64,000 nucleotides of DNA, taken from Roseivivax lentus. Its GTDB lineage: Bacteria; Pseudomonadota; Alphaproteobacteria; Rhodobacterales; Rhodobacteraceae. Made by a program: the position numbers and the translations under genes. The stretch is from the NCBI RefSeq assembly GCF_900156805.1, contig NZ_FTOQ01000002.1:620001-684000 (forward strand). Reading direction: 5' to 3'. The notes below the pieces were generated by a model. The model searched no databases, was not told the DNA's origin, and saw nothing but the letters and a program-made list of their open reading frames with translations. This document shows positions 17,676 through 25,169 of the stretch, one piece after another (within the stretch, counting starts at the first letter, position 1; each line of letters opens with the position of its first letter).

Positions 17676-18257
17676 GTGAGACAGGCCAGCCAAGCGCAGC
17701 CGGGCGCCAGCCGCACAGCGCAGGACGAGATCGAAGCGCTTCTGGCGCGGATCGCCATGGGCGACCGCCAGGCGTTTTCCGCGCTTTATGATCGCACCTC
17801 CGCGAAACTCTTCTCGATCTGCCTGCGTGTCTTGGGGGACCGCGCCGAGGCGGAGGAAGCCTTGCAGGAGGCCTTCCTGCGCATCTGGGGGCGGGCCGAC
17901 ATGTACCGCGCCAACGGTTTCTCGCCGATGACCTGGCTCATCACCCTGTCGCGCAACGTCGCCATCGACCGGCGGCGGCGGCGCGTGCCCGAACCGGGCG
18001 CAGGGCTCGATGCGGCCGATCTGGTGGCCGATGCCGCCCCGGGCCCCGAGGCCCAGGCGGAGATGAGTTCCGAGGCGCGGGCCTTGCATGCCTGTCTCGA
18101 CGGGCTGGCACCGGACCGGGCGGACATGGTCGCCCGCGTCTATCTCGACGGCTGGAGCTATGCGGATCTGTCCGCGGCGACGGGCGTGAAACTGAACACG
18201 GTCCGGACCTGGCTGCGCCGGTCCCTGATCGAACTGAAGGAGTGCCTGTCGCGATGA
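17676..18257 (+). CDS. ECF-family RNA polymerase sigma factor
   Basis: A 193-residue sigma-70-family factor with region 2 ([20 protein letters not shown], then [15 protein letters not shown] and [18 protein letters not shown]) and region 4 ([20 protein letters not shown], then [10 protein letters not shown]). GTG 17676 gives a full-length region 2; a later ATG at 17757 would cut into it. The ribosome site is weak. It is divergent from cobS and its stop overlaps the anti-sigma start (ATGA), the classical sigma/anti-sigma arrangement. Its targets probably include the two exported-protein genes downstream. Confidence 0.92.
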   Translation: MRQASQAQPGASRTAQDEIEALLARIAMGDRQAFSALYDRTSAKLFSICLRVLGDRAEAEEALQEAFLRIWGRADMYRANGFSPMTWLITLSRNVAIDRRRRRVPEPGAGLDAADLVADAAPGPEAQAEMSSEARALHACLDGLAPDRADMVARVYLDGWSYADLSAATGVKLNTVRTWLRRSLIELKECLSR

Positions 18258-18967
18258 GCGGGCCGCAGACAGATCGGCCGGACGGGCCCGGAGAGGACGA
18301 CGCGCTGGCCGCGGAATACGTCCTCGGCCTGATGTCGCCCGAGGAGGTCGCGGCCTTCGAGGCGCGGCTCGATGTCGAGCCCCGTCTCGTGGCGCGCGTC
18401 GTCGGCTGGACCGAGGATTTCGCCGCGCTGACCGAAAGCCTGCCCGAAACAGCGCCCGCGCCGCAGCTCAAACGCCGCATCGAGGTGCTGGCCTTCGGCG
18501 ACGCGCCGCGGCGCAGCTGGTGGCGGAGCCTGCTGCCCTACGCGCTGGGCGCCGTGGCCGCGGCGGTCTTCGGCTGGGCGGTGATGATCTCGGGCTTCCT
18601 CGTGCCCGACCTGCCGGAGCCGCTTTACGTGGCCGATCTCGAGGCTGCGGAAGGCCCGCCGCTGCTGGTGCATGCGGGCTATATCGCCGAGACGAACGAG
18701 CTTCTCATTCGCCGCGATGCGGGGCTCGTGCCCGAGGGGCGGGACAACGAATTGTGGCTCGTGCCGGGCGAGGGCGCGCCCATCTCGCTGGGCCTCGTGC
18801 CGCGCGAAACGGGCGTGATCTCGCGCCGGGTCCTGCCGCCGGCGCTGGTCGCGGCACTCGAGGGCGGCACGCTTGCGGTGTCCGAAGAGCCCGCGGGCGG
18901 CGCCCCGGACGGCGTGCCGTCGGATGTGCGCGCGATCGGTCCGGTCCTGCCCTTCACGGAGACGTGA
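18254..18967 (+). CDS. Membrane anti-sigma factor (RskA-like)
   Basis: A 237-residue protein with a cytoplasmic anti-sigma domain (residues 15-85, [20 protein letters not shown]), one membrane helix (about 95-117, [20 protein letters not shown]) and a periplasmic RskA-type domain ([20 protein letters not shown]). It starts inside the sigma-factor stop codon, so the two are made in step. It should hold the ECF factor inactive at the membrane until an envelope signal. No CHCC zinc motif is seen, so it is not the ZAS/ChrR type. Confidence 0.88.
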   Translation: MSGPQTDRPDGPGEDDALAAEYVLGLMSPEEVAAFEARLDVEPRLVARVVGWTEDFAALTESLPETAPAPQLKRRIEVLAFGDAPRRSWWRSLLPYALGAVAAAVFGWAVMISGFLVPDLPEPLYVADLEAAEGPPLLVHAGYIAETNELLIRRDAGLVPEGRDNELWLVPGEGAPISLGLVPRETGVISRRVLPPALVAALEGGTLAVSEEPAGGAPDGVPSDVRAIGPVLPFTET

Positions 18968-19074
18968 GGCAGAAAAAAGACCCCTTCCTGAAACTCCGCG
19001 CCCGCGCGCCGCGTGGCTTCGGGCAACTCCACCGCAGACGGGCGGCGGAGATGACCCAGAACGGAGAGATGAAG

Positions 19075-19644
19075 ATGAACACGACTTTCACCCTCGGCGC
19101 CCTCGCAACCGCAACCGCGATCCTGGTCGCGGGCAATTCCGCCGCGCAGGACAACCCCATGGTGGGCGGTGCCGCGATGTTCCCCTCGAAGACCATCGTC
19201 GAGAACGCGGTGAACTCCGCTGATCACACCACGCTCGTCGCCGCCGTGCAGGCCGCCGACCTCGTGGACACGCTGAATTCCGCCGGCCCCTTCACCGTCT
19301 TCGCGCCGACGAACGACGCCTTCGGCATGATCTCCGAGGCGAGCCTCAACGCGCTTCTGGATCCCGCGAACAAGGGCCAGCTGCAGCAGATCCTGACCTG
19401 CCATGTGGTCGCGGCCAACGCCATGTCGGACGCCATCGCGGGCATGATCGCCGATGACGGCGGCACCCATCCGGTCGAGACCGTGGGCGGCTGCACGCTG
19501 CAGGCGAAGATGCAGGGCTCCGAGATCGTGCTGACCGACGAGAATGGCCGCTCGGCCAGCGTCACCATCTCCGATGTGCGCCAGTCGAACGGCGTCATCC
19601 ACGTGATCGACCGCGTGATGCTGCCCGCGGGCCAGGCGGGCTGA
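19075..19644 (+). CDS. Exported fasciclin (FAS1) domain protein
   Basis: A 189-residue secreted or periplasmic protein. The signal peptide is MNTTFTLGALATATAILVAG then NSAAQ; the rest is one FAS1 domain with H1 segment GPFTVFAPTNDAFG and H2 segment NGVIHVIDRVMLP. ATG 19075 is chosen over 19069 and 19051 because GGAGAG is correctly spaced from it. FAS1 proteins are adhesive or stress-related, and with an ECF pair upstream and an exported MsrB downstream this one is probably part of the sigma-factor regulon. Its biochemical role is unknown. Confidence 0.9.
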   Translation: MNTTFTLGALATATAILVAGNSAAQDNPMVGGAAMFPSKTIVENAVNSADHTTLVAAVQAADLVDTLNSAGPFTVFAPTNDAFGMISEASLNALLDPANKGQLQQILTCHVVAANAMSDAIAGMIADDGGTHPVETVGGCTLQAKMQGSEIVLTDENGRSASVTISDVRQSNGVIHVIDRVMLPAGQAG

Positions 19645-19690
19645 ACCCTTAAAAAGCGCCCCTTGGGCACTTACCTTGATGAAAGCAGGG

Positions 19691-19713
19691 GCCCGGCCGG
19701 TCGTCGGCCGGGC
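19691..19713 (+). promoter_or_regulatory. GC-rich hairpin before msrB
   Basis: Perfect 9-base stem GCCCGGCCG / CGGCCGGGC with a 5-base loop in the 104-base spacer between the fasciclin and msrB genes. There is no T-tract, so it is either an attenuating or processing structure or a weak terminator. Confidence 0.4.
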
Positions 19714-19748
19714 CTCCACCCATCCGCCACGCAGCCGGGAGATGCCAG

Positions 19749-20216
19749 ATGAACCGCCGTACCTTTCTTGGAACCACCGCCGCGGCCCTGGGCCTCGGCA
19801 GCCGCGCGAGCGCCGTTGAGGGCAATTTCGAAGTGACCCGCAGCGAGGCCGAATGGCGCGCCATGCTGAGCGACCTCGAATACCGCGTCATGCGCGAGGA
19901 GGGAACCGAGCGCGCCTTCACCTCGCCGCTGAACGACGTGACCGCCGAGGGGACCTATGTCTGCCGCGGCTGCGATCTGCCGCTCTATTCCTCGGCGCAC
20001 AAATACGACAGCGGCACCGGCTGGCCGAGCTTCTGGCGCGCGGTGTCGGACAGCGCGATTGGCACCAAGCCCGACCGGTCGCTCTTCATGACCCGCACCG
20101 AGTGCCATTGCGCGCGCTGCGGCTCCCATCTGGGCCACATCTTCGACGACGGGCCGCAGCCCACGGGCAAGCGGCATTGCATCAACGGGGTGTCGCTGAC
20201 CTTCGTCGCGGCGTAA
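19749..20216 (+). CDS. msrB: Tat-exported peptide-methionine (R)-S-oxide reductase
   Basis: Reduces methionine-R-sulfoxide in proteins. The 155-residue product has a twin-arginine signal, MNRRTFLGTTAAALGLGSRA, so it should fold in the cytosol and act in the periplasm, unlike the common cytosolic MsrB. The catalytic domain shows zinc cysteines in CRGC and CARC, the substrate motif HKYDSGTGWPSFW, GHIFDDGP and the catalytic cysteine in KRHCINGVSLTF. It is the last gene before the island and follows the fasciclin gene in the same direction. Together with the ECF pair it suggests repair of envelope protein oxidation. Confidence 0.95.
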   Translation: MNRRTFLGTTAAALGLGSRASAVEGNFEVTRSEAEWRAMLSDLEYRVMREEGTERAFTSPLNDVTAEGTYVCRGCDLPLYSSAHKYDSGTGWPSFWRAVSDSAIGTKPDRSLFMTRTECHCARCGSHLGHIFDDGPQPTGKRHCINGVSLTFVAA

Positions 20217-20583
20217 CGGGCGGCTGATCTTGCCGGATCGACGCGTGACCGCGCCGATCCGCTGGGGGCGCTGCCCCCAGACCCCCGGAGAGGATTCTGC
20301 GTTGTTTGGGGGCGCTGGTTAAGCACAAGTTTTCACTTGAGAATCTGGCTCCTTGCCCCCACGTCTCTCCTTGAAGGGGGCGCATTGGGGGCGAGTTGAG
20401 TTGGTGTCGCATTCAAAGCTCCTACTGTTGATGCCGGAACTTCTTGCCGTAACTCAAGAACAATCGCTGCTAGAAAAGTACGGTTGGACAGAAGTTCTTG
20501 AAGCGGGTCTGGCTGTCCCATTTGCGAAGGAAGGTCGCCCGCCCGTTATCAAAATATGCGACGCAGATTCTGCCGCTACCGCG
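20217..20583. other. Left island boundary spacer
   Basis: It holds the end of the msrB region, the left half of the REP-like element and about 290 bases of island DNA. A frame from 20353 to 20595 is open on the plus strand but starts at TTG without a ribosome site and overlaps the end of the H-NS-like gene; it is not called. Confidence 0.5.
20251..20290 (+). repeat. REP-like element, family 1, copy 3 left half, ending in attL core
   Basis: It begins GCGCCGATCCGCTGGGGGCG and continues CTGCCCCCAG, matching copy 1 base for base except for A/G and T/C changes that keep the hairpin paired. The match stops at ACCCCCGGAG (20281-20290), where island sequence starts. The missing right half is found at 35869-35901. 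Confidence 0.88.
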
Positions 20584-20895
20584 TTAAGCGATTAGCAAGT
20601 CCTGTTCGCTCTTCCCTGCCTTAAGAGCCTCTTCGAACCACTTTGGCTTCCGGCCACGTCCCGTCCAAGTAAGCTCTGGGTTTTCAGGGTGCTGATACTT
20701 AGGAACAGATACGGTCTTCGCGTTAGTCCCGCCAGACAACTCGTTCAGTGAGAATCCGAATTCCTTTGCAGCAGCCTCAGCAGCGGCCATGGCCTCAGCC
20801 TTCTTGCGGGCTTCGAAGCTCTTGATCGCTTTAGCAACGTCTTTCTCCAGTTGCTTCAAGTCTTCCAGCGACATTTTTGAAAGGTCGACGCTCAT
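20584..20895 (-). CDS. H-NS family nucleoid protein (HvrA-like)
   Basis: A 103-residue protein with an N-terminal coiled-coil dimerisation region (SLEDLKQLEKDVAKAIKSFE, then EARKKAEAMAAAEAAAKEFG) and the C-terminal H-NS DNA-binding motif ELTWTGRGRKPKWFEEAL. GGAG lies seven bases before the ATG at 20895. H-NS proteins bind AT-rich DNA and silence horizontally acquired genes; this one sits at the island edge and may silence the island itself or the helper. HvrA-type homologues in Rhodobacter act on photosynthesis genes, but no such link is visible here. Confidence 0.92.
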   Translation of the reverse strand: MSVDLSKMSLEDLKQLEKDVAKAIKSFEARKKAEAMAAAEAAAKEFGFSLNELSGGTNAKTVSVPKYQHPENPELTWTGRGRKPKWFEEALKAGKSEQDLLIA

Positions 20896-21033
20896 TGGGT
20901 TTCTCCATAACTTGTTTTTGGTTGACGGGGTCGGCAGTTACGCCAATTGGACAACCGCTGCAACTGGATCTCCAGTTGACCCTGCCTAGATTATAATTTT
21001 GTCTGCGCCTACGGCTAGTTAGGAAATACTTAA

Positions 21034-21942
21034 ATGAACGATGATGACGGCTCGCAGGACAGTCTTGCAAACAATTTGTCTCCGATTGCCTTAGACGTAG
21101 CAAAAGCTGCAACTGGCGGTCTGCTTGCTGGGATAAGCGATAGTTCAGGTGACGTCTGGGGGGCATTAATCGGGGACAGGCTTAAGGCGTGGAGGTATCG
21201 AAATTGGGTCAATGGGCTTGAGAAGACCGCAGATCATATACGCCAAAAAGGAGTCAATTTGAATGACGCGCGGCAACTCCCAAATGGTGATATGTTGGTA
21301 TTGTTCGATGGAATATCTAAAGAGGAAGACGAAGACCTGTCTGACATGTGGGCACGCTTGATTGCAGAGGAAATGACCGAAGGCGAAACTGCGTCTTTAT
21401 CTGCTAGATCTGTAGCTTCGGTTATAGAGCAAATGAGTCCTGCTTCTGCAAGGGTCTTCCTCTTGCTATCCAAGGAAGAAAAACTAGAGAATATTACAAG
21501 AAAGCTTAACGCATTCGGTGCGAAGGAATTGTTTCCTCTGAGCGCCGAGGAAGAAAAGATCGACGAAGAAGCGTTGAAAAAAGAATTAACGGGCCTCAAG
21601 CTTGAATTAAAGAACAAGTGGGATAGAATCCATGAATCCAGTGAGCTCGTAGAGGCAAATTTAGAAATTGCCAAAGCAGAACTAATGCGCTTGAACTTAA
21701 TTGAACGAAAAGAAATCCCTGTCTACTTTGACAGCAACCCATTTCACGATGGATTTAAATTGGACGCGCCCAGCCTAGATTCGGTAATTGAAAAGCTGCA
21801 AGAGCAAGTAAAAGAGTTGGTTGATAGCCGAACGCTATCTGGGAAACATCCATTCCTAGATAAACTTTATGGAGGCAAAGGTACTAATTTTCGTCTGAGC
21901 ATTTCTGGGAAGGTGATCGCTAAGAAGCTAGCCCTTATCTAA
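21034..21942 (+). CDS. Abi-alpha / DUF2806-like protein, first gene of a possible defence pair
   Basis: A 302-residue protein with no signal peptide or clear membrane helix. The N-terminal 35 residues (LSPIALDVAKAATGGLLAG) could form an amphipathic or weakly hydrophobic helix. The segment EEDEDLSDMWARLIAEEM followed by SARSVASVIEQMSPASARVF resembles the 'D-L-x-x-x-W-A-x-L-L-A ... S-P-x-D-A' core of the DUF2806 and DUF4393 (Abi-alpha) families, which occur in abortive-infection contexts. The stop is nine bases before the next gene, so they form an operon. Family assignment is by eye. Confidence 0.6.
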   Translation: MNDDDGSQDSLANNLSPIALDVAKAATGGLLAGISDSSGDVWGALIGDRLKAWRYRNWVNGLEKTADHIRQKGVNLNDARQLPNGDMLVLFDGISKEEDEDLSDMWARLIAEEMTEGETASLSARSVASVIEQMSPASARVFLLLSKEEKLENITRKLNAFGAKELFPLSAEEEKIDEEALKKELTGLKLELKNKWDRIHESSELVEANLEIAKAELMRLNLIERKEIPVYFDSNPFHDGFKLDAPSLDSVIEKLQEQVKELVDSRTLSGKHPFLDKLYGGKGTNFRLSISGKVIAKKLALI

Positions 21943-21951
21943 GAGGACTGC

Positions 21952-22593
21952 TTGATAAAGATTTACAATGAGCTTGCATTGCTTACCAAATTGTGGAGTT
22001 CAAAGATGCCAGACCGAGACAATTTTCGACGCTATGACCTGGCAGAGAGCCATGCTTATAATGCACTTGATTGCTTGAGGAGATACCAAGAATTAATCAA
22101 AAAAGCCGCGCCCGTTCACTCAGATGAAGAAGCTTGGAAGACTGATGAAGGCGTGCAGGGCGCCATGCAGGCAGCTAGATATGGCAAGCTTGCACACAGA
22201 GAGCTCTATGCCGCGGTCATCTCCTTCCAAGCAAGCATGGAAATAATGCTGTCAAATCTCAAGCATATGGATGCAGCAACATTGGCAGCAATTGAAGCCG
22301 GGGGTGGCGGCTTCAAAAACGAGTGGCTATCCGCGCTTTCTCACTTGGGCATTGCGGATGCAGATTTCCAAAAATACCACAATGATATATACATAAATAT
22401 GCGGAATCCTTTGATACACGGTGATGAGCCGTCGGACTTAGATGCTGTCGATAATATTAAATATGAAGATGTTATAGTAGGCATTAAGCACGGCTGGTTT
22501 GCGATTGCAGACGTGACTCACAGTATTGGCCTTGAAAGCTTAGGAAAGGAAGATAGCTGGAAGCGCCTTCTAAGTATCGCGGGCCTGAAATAG
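21952..22593 (+). CDS. Putative HEPN-fold protein, second gene of a possible defence pair
   Basis: A 213-residue, mostly helical protein. TTG 21952 has AGAGGA at the right spacing directly after the preceding gene; ATG 22006 is the alternative. Residues 151-156 read R-N-P-L-I-H inside the segment YINMRNPLIHGDE. This is the RX4H pattern with a polar residue after R that marks ribonuclease HEPN domains. It follows long helices (RYGKLAHRELYAAVISFQAS), as in HEPN folds. Together with the Abi-like partner, an RNA-targeting toxin or abortive-infection effector is a reasonable guess. No close family is recognised. Confidence 0.6.
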   Translation: MIKIYNELALLTKLWSSKMPDRDNFRRYDLAESHAYNALDCLRRYQELIKKAAPVHSDEEAWKTDEGVQGAMQAARYGKLAHRELYAAVISFQASMEIMLSNLKHMDAATLAAIEAGGGGFKNEWLSALSHLGIADADFQKYHNDIYINMRNPLIHGDEPSDLDAVDNIKYEDVIVGIKHGWFAIADVTHSIGLESLGKEDSWKRLLSIAGLK

Positions 22594-22617
22594 GATTTCA
22601 TACAGATCGTGAAGCCA

Positions 22618-23007
22618 TCACTCCGCACTCTTGAGTTCAGCGATCTGTTGAAGAAGCGGCTTGTACTTCTTGCCCTTGGCGCTGAGGTCTGCCGCAATCG
22701 CCTTCGGGTCCTCGCAGAGCATCCAACGTCTATGGCCTTCCGCACACATCGACAACAATTCTGCAACAATCGCCGCATAGTCGTATTCTGGGAATCTCTC
22801 TTTAATACTCCTCTCCCAGCGATCAAGGTTTCGCGGCTTATTCTGCTTCCATTGCATTGACAGGTTTGAATACTTTCCAAATCCCTTCCCATAGATAATC
22901 TTATCGATTTTGTAATCCTTTCTGTCGCGGACCATGACAATGAAGAATGTAAACTTGTCTTCGTTCGACTTGCAGACGATCCTTATCGTTGGAAGCGGTA
23001 GTGGCAT
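22618..23007 (-). CDS. Hypothetical protein
   Basis: A 129-residue unknown protein. The start at 23007 has AAGGAG six bases upstream, which makes it a likely real gene. The N-terminal part is beta-rich (TIRIVCKSNEDKFTFFIVMV), the middle basic (KYSNLSMQWKQNKPRNLDRW), and the C-terminus helical and lysine-rich. It converges on the putative HEPN gene with 24 bases between the stops. No family is recognised; it could be part of the same accessory cargo or a regulator. Confidence 0.65.
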   Translation of the reverse strand: MPLPLPTIRIVCKSNEDKFTFFIVMVRDRKDYKIDKIIYGKGFGKYSNLSMQWKQNKPRNLDRWERSIKERFPEYDYAAIVAELLSMCAEGHRRWMLCEDPKAIAADLSAKGKKYKPLLQQIAELKSAE

Positions 23008-23566
23008 TGGGTGCTCCTTGGGAATGACTCATTGTTCAGTGTTTGCCGCCCCCCGGATCAGGGGGAGGTTACCTAATTTTAACTCGGTTCGAATTAATTG
23101 GTGAATTATTACTGAATGAAGCTGGGCGATTGAGCGCGAATTGGTCGCCGATGTCGCGGTCGCAGTTGGCGCGGCCCGGTTGGCGCGGTCGGCGTTGCGC
23201 GGTTGGCCGATCTCGGCGGCCCGGTTGCGCCGATAACGTTGACCAATCCCGTTCAACGGAAGCCAATTCAAATGGTCCCACTGAACGAGATCGTGTGAAC
23301 TGTCTTCACATTCACCTTTGCGTAACTTCCAACTCCCGTCAACCCATTGAATTACAATGAGAACTGGCGGCTGCTTGAGGTTGCTGGCGTTGGCGAGCGA
23401 GGACGGGGGAGGGATGGAGTGAGTGATCGCCGTCCCAGTTGACTGCCCCACAGAATCATGGCTTGATTGAGCCATAGCCTTGCGCTGGACGAGTCTCGTA
23501 GCACGAAAGACCACCTCGAAGGCATCCCATTGAAAATCAACGCCCTATTGGGCGAGAGGATGCATC
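23008..23566. other. Spacer without a supported gene (island)
   Basis: 559 bases. Around 23150-23230 there is an irregular run of GGCGCGG / GGTTGGC / GGCCGAT units, unusually GC-rich for the island. A minus-strand frame from 23475 or 23514 to 23029 (147-161 codons) crosses it and has plausible composition in its first half, but it has no ribosome site and a low-complexity second half; it is left uncalled. Confidence 0.5.
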
Positions 23567-23812
23567 ATGTCTTGCTGCGAAACACACGCCCCCTGGCTTT
23601 CCCGTTCTGAGCTTGCCGAACGTATCAGTGCTGAACTGATCGACGTTACGCCAAGATCAATCGAGCGTATCCCCATTCCTTCACGTCTAGTCCTCGGCAA
23701 GCGGCGCTACTGCTATTCGTGCGCCGCAGCACTGTTCAAAGGATTGCTAGAGCAATCGGAGACGGTAGTTGGCACTCCCGGCGCTGCGCCGCTTAAAGCT
23801 TTCGAGCAATAG
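23567..23812 (+). CDS. Small excisionase/AlpA-like helix-turn-helix protein
   Basis: An 81-residue protein. WLSRSELAERISAELIDVTP then RSIERIPIPSRLVLGKRRY resembles the winged-helix layout of MerR/AlpA/Xis-type proteins: a short HTH, then a wing ending in a basic G-K-R-R-Y. AGAGGA lies six bases before the ATG. In satellites and integrative elements such a gene commonly controls excision or the switch to replication. The assignment is by pattern only. Confidence 0.6.
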   Translation: MSCCETHAPWLSRSELAERISAELIDVTPRSIERIPIPSRLVLGKRRYCYSCAAALFKGLLEQSETVVGTPGAAPLKAFEQ

Positions 23813-24339
23813 AGCTGCAGCAATCCCATTTGTGTGTTCCGCAGCGATAGTTCACTCAATGTGTCGAATGCAGCCGATAATGATCGGGCGCGTTTATGTG
23901 CGCAATCAGTGTGAACTGCGACCGGGTTACCAAAGTGCAATGGGCCTAGGCGTGGCGGCTGATTTATCAATGGCAAAACAAATAGACAACCCATGCCTTC
24001 ATTTCACAGCATACCCGCCCCCTGCGCCAAGAATGTTTTCCGTTATGCGGGGAATGTTTTGCTGCGTCCGTTGTCAAAGGTGACAGCATTGGACGGGGGT
24101 TGGATTCATTATCCGTCAAACAACTTGCCCCCAGTTTTTACACCGGGGGCAAGTCTGACTTGGAAAGGCAAAACAAGTAGAACCCGAAGATTCAAAGACT
24201 ATCCGATCCTCGAGTGTGCAGCTCTACTGGACAGTCAAAGAAGTCTTCAACCTTATTATGCCCCGAAACAGCGGTCGAACGTGAACTATTTTTCACGTGA
24301 GATTGCTATTCGGCTGCCCAAACAAAGAAAGGAATACCA
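23813..24339. other. Regulatory spacer before the replication genes
   Basis: 527 bases without a convincing gene. It contains the hairpin at 24123-24154 and two nearby copies of GAATGTTTT (about 24032 and 24052). It is probably the promoter and control region of the replication operon that starts at 24340. Confidence 0.5.
24123..24154 (+). promoter_or_regulatory. Strong hairpin upstream of the replication operon
   Basis: Perfect 10-base inverted repeat ACTTGCCCCC / GGGGGCAAGT with a 12-base loop containing TTTTT, about 190 bases before the first replication-operon gene. It could be an operator, an attenuator or a terminator for upstream transcription. Confidence 0.5.
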
Positions 24340-25095
24340 ATGTTTAAAAAATCAGATATGGAAGCTTACTCCGAGGCCATCGACGCCTACGAGAAGCTTG
24401 CAGACTGCATGGATGCGCTGAACGTCCCGCTACCGAAGCTGTTCACCGAATGGCGGCAAGGGAACTTCATTCCCGCAGGGAAGTGGTCGCGCCACAAGTG
24501 GCGACATTACTGCCGAACGCGCGAGGTAATCAAGCCTGTTGAAGACCTGGGCATCAACTACATTCGGGCGATCACAGAGACGTTGGAGTATCGGCTGGTC
24601 GTTGCTACGGGTGACCAAGGCCGGTTCACTATTCACAATGAAGAAGCAGAAGCCGTCACCCCCTACGACAAATTCCGCAGTGCCTATCGCCTAGGGCTGT
24701 GTCGGCCGCTCAATCCGCTTGTCGTCGCCCAGCTGCGCCACGAGCATGACCTCATGTACTACGTCCTGCGCTTGCACGGCCACATGGTCGCAGAGTTGGG
24801 CGAACCTACCACAGGCGAAAATCCCTCTCACTGCTTCGATCCTGATCTCCGTCACTTCTGGGAGCAGTTCGGAAGGTTCCCGTTCGATGTTGGCATCGGG
24901 GGGATGGCATCGCTGGATCAAGCCATTGCAGCCTCGGACTTCCTCAACAGTCGAACCTTGTTCGAGGTCCCACAGCACTACGCCAACACCTTCCCCTGTG
25001 ACCAACGCATCGTTGATGAGGGGGAGATGCCACATGAGTTTCTGCTCAAGCAGATGGACGAGACCATGTTCGGAAGCAAAGGGGATCTGCAATGA
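24340..25095 (+). CDS. Hypothetical protein, first gene of the replication operon
   Basis: A 251-residue soluble protein of unknown family. AAAGGA lies six bases before ATG 24340. It has a helical N-terminus (SEAIDAYEKLADCMDALNVP), a basic middle (WRQGNFIPAGKWSRHKWRHY), then a charged C-terminus. The stop overlaps a 25-codon frame that in turn overlaps the primase-helicase start. Position suggests a replication accessory or regulatory function; nothing in the sequence proves it. Confidence 0.75.
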   Translation: MFKKSDMEAYSEAIDAYEKLADCMDALNVPLPKLFTEWRQGNFIPAGKWSRHKWRHYCRTREVIKPVEDLGINYIRAITETLEYRLVVATGDQGRFTIHNEEAEAVTPYDKFRSAYRLGLCRPLNPLVVAQLRHEHDLMYYVLRLHGHMVAELGEPTTGENPSHCFDPDLRHFWEQFGRFPFDVGIGGMASLDQAIAASDFLNSRTLFEVPQHYANTFPCDQRIVDEGEMPHEFLLKQMDETMFGSKGDLQ

Positions 25096-25169
25096 ACTTT
25101 ATGAAACAAAGCGTGAACGAAAATGAGGGCCAGAGTGGGCTGGTGAGACGGAAGGAGGCAGGGACGTGA
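25092..25169 (+). CDS. 25-residue coupling ORF between two replication genes
   Basis: ATG at 25092 lies in the ATGA overlap with the previous stop; its own TGA (25167-25169) lies in the GTGA overlap with the primase-helicase start at 25166. The chain ATGA, 25 codons, GTGA bridges the two large genes without a gap, which suggests translational coupling rather than chance. The peptide, starting MNFMKQSVNENEGQSG, has no recognisable function. Confidence 0.45.
   Translation: MNFMKQSVNENEGQSGLVRRKEAGT

Noticed and set aside
20353-20595. 80-codon plus-strand ORF inside attL
   Set aside because: It starts at TTG without a ribosome site, overlaps the H-NS-like gene end and matches nothing; it could be a remnant, but I cannot support it.
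23029-23514. 161-codon minus-strand ORF
   Set aside because: GTG start without ribosome site, second half low-complexity over the GC-rich repeat-like tract. The first half (VLIVIQWVDGSWKLRKGECE) looks protein-like, so a decayed gene is possible.
23993-24421. 142-codon ORF overlapping the start of the 24340 gene
   Set aside because: It overlaps a better-supported gene with a clear ribosome site in another frame and has no start signal of its own.
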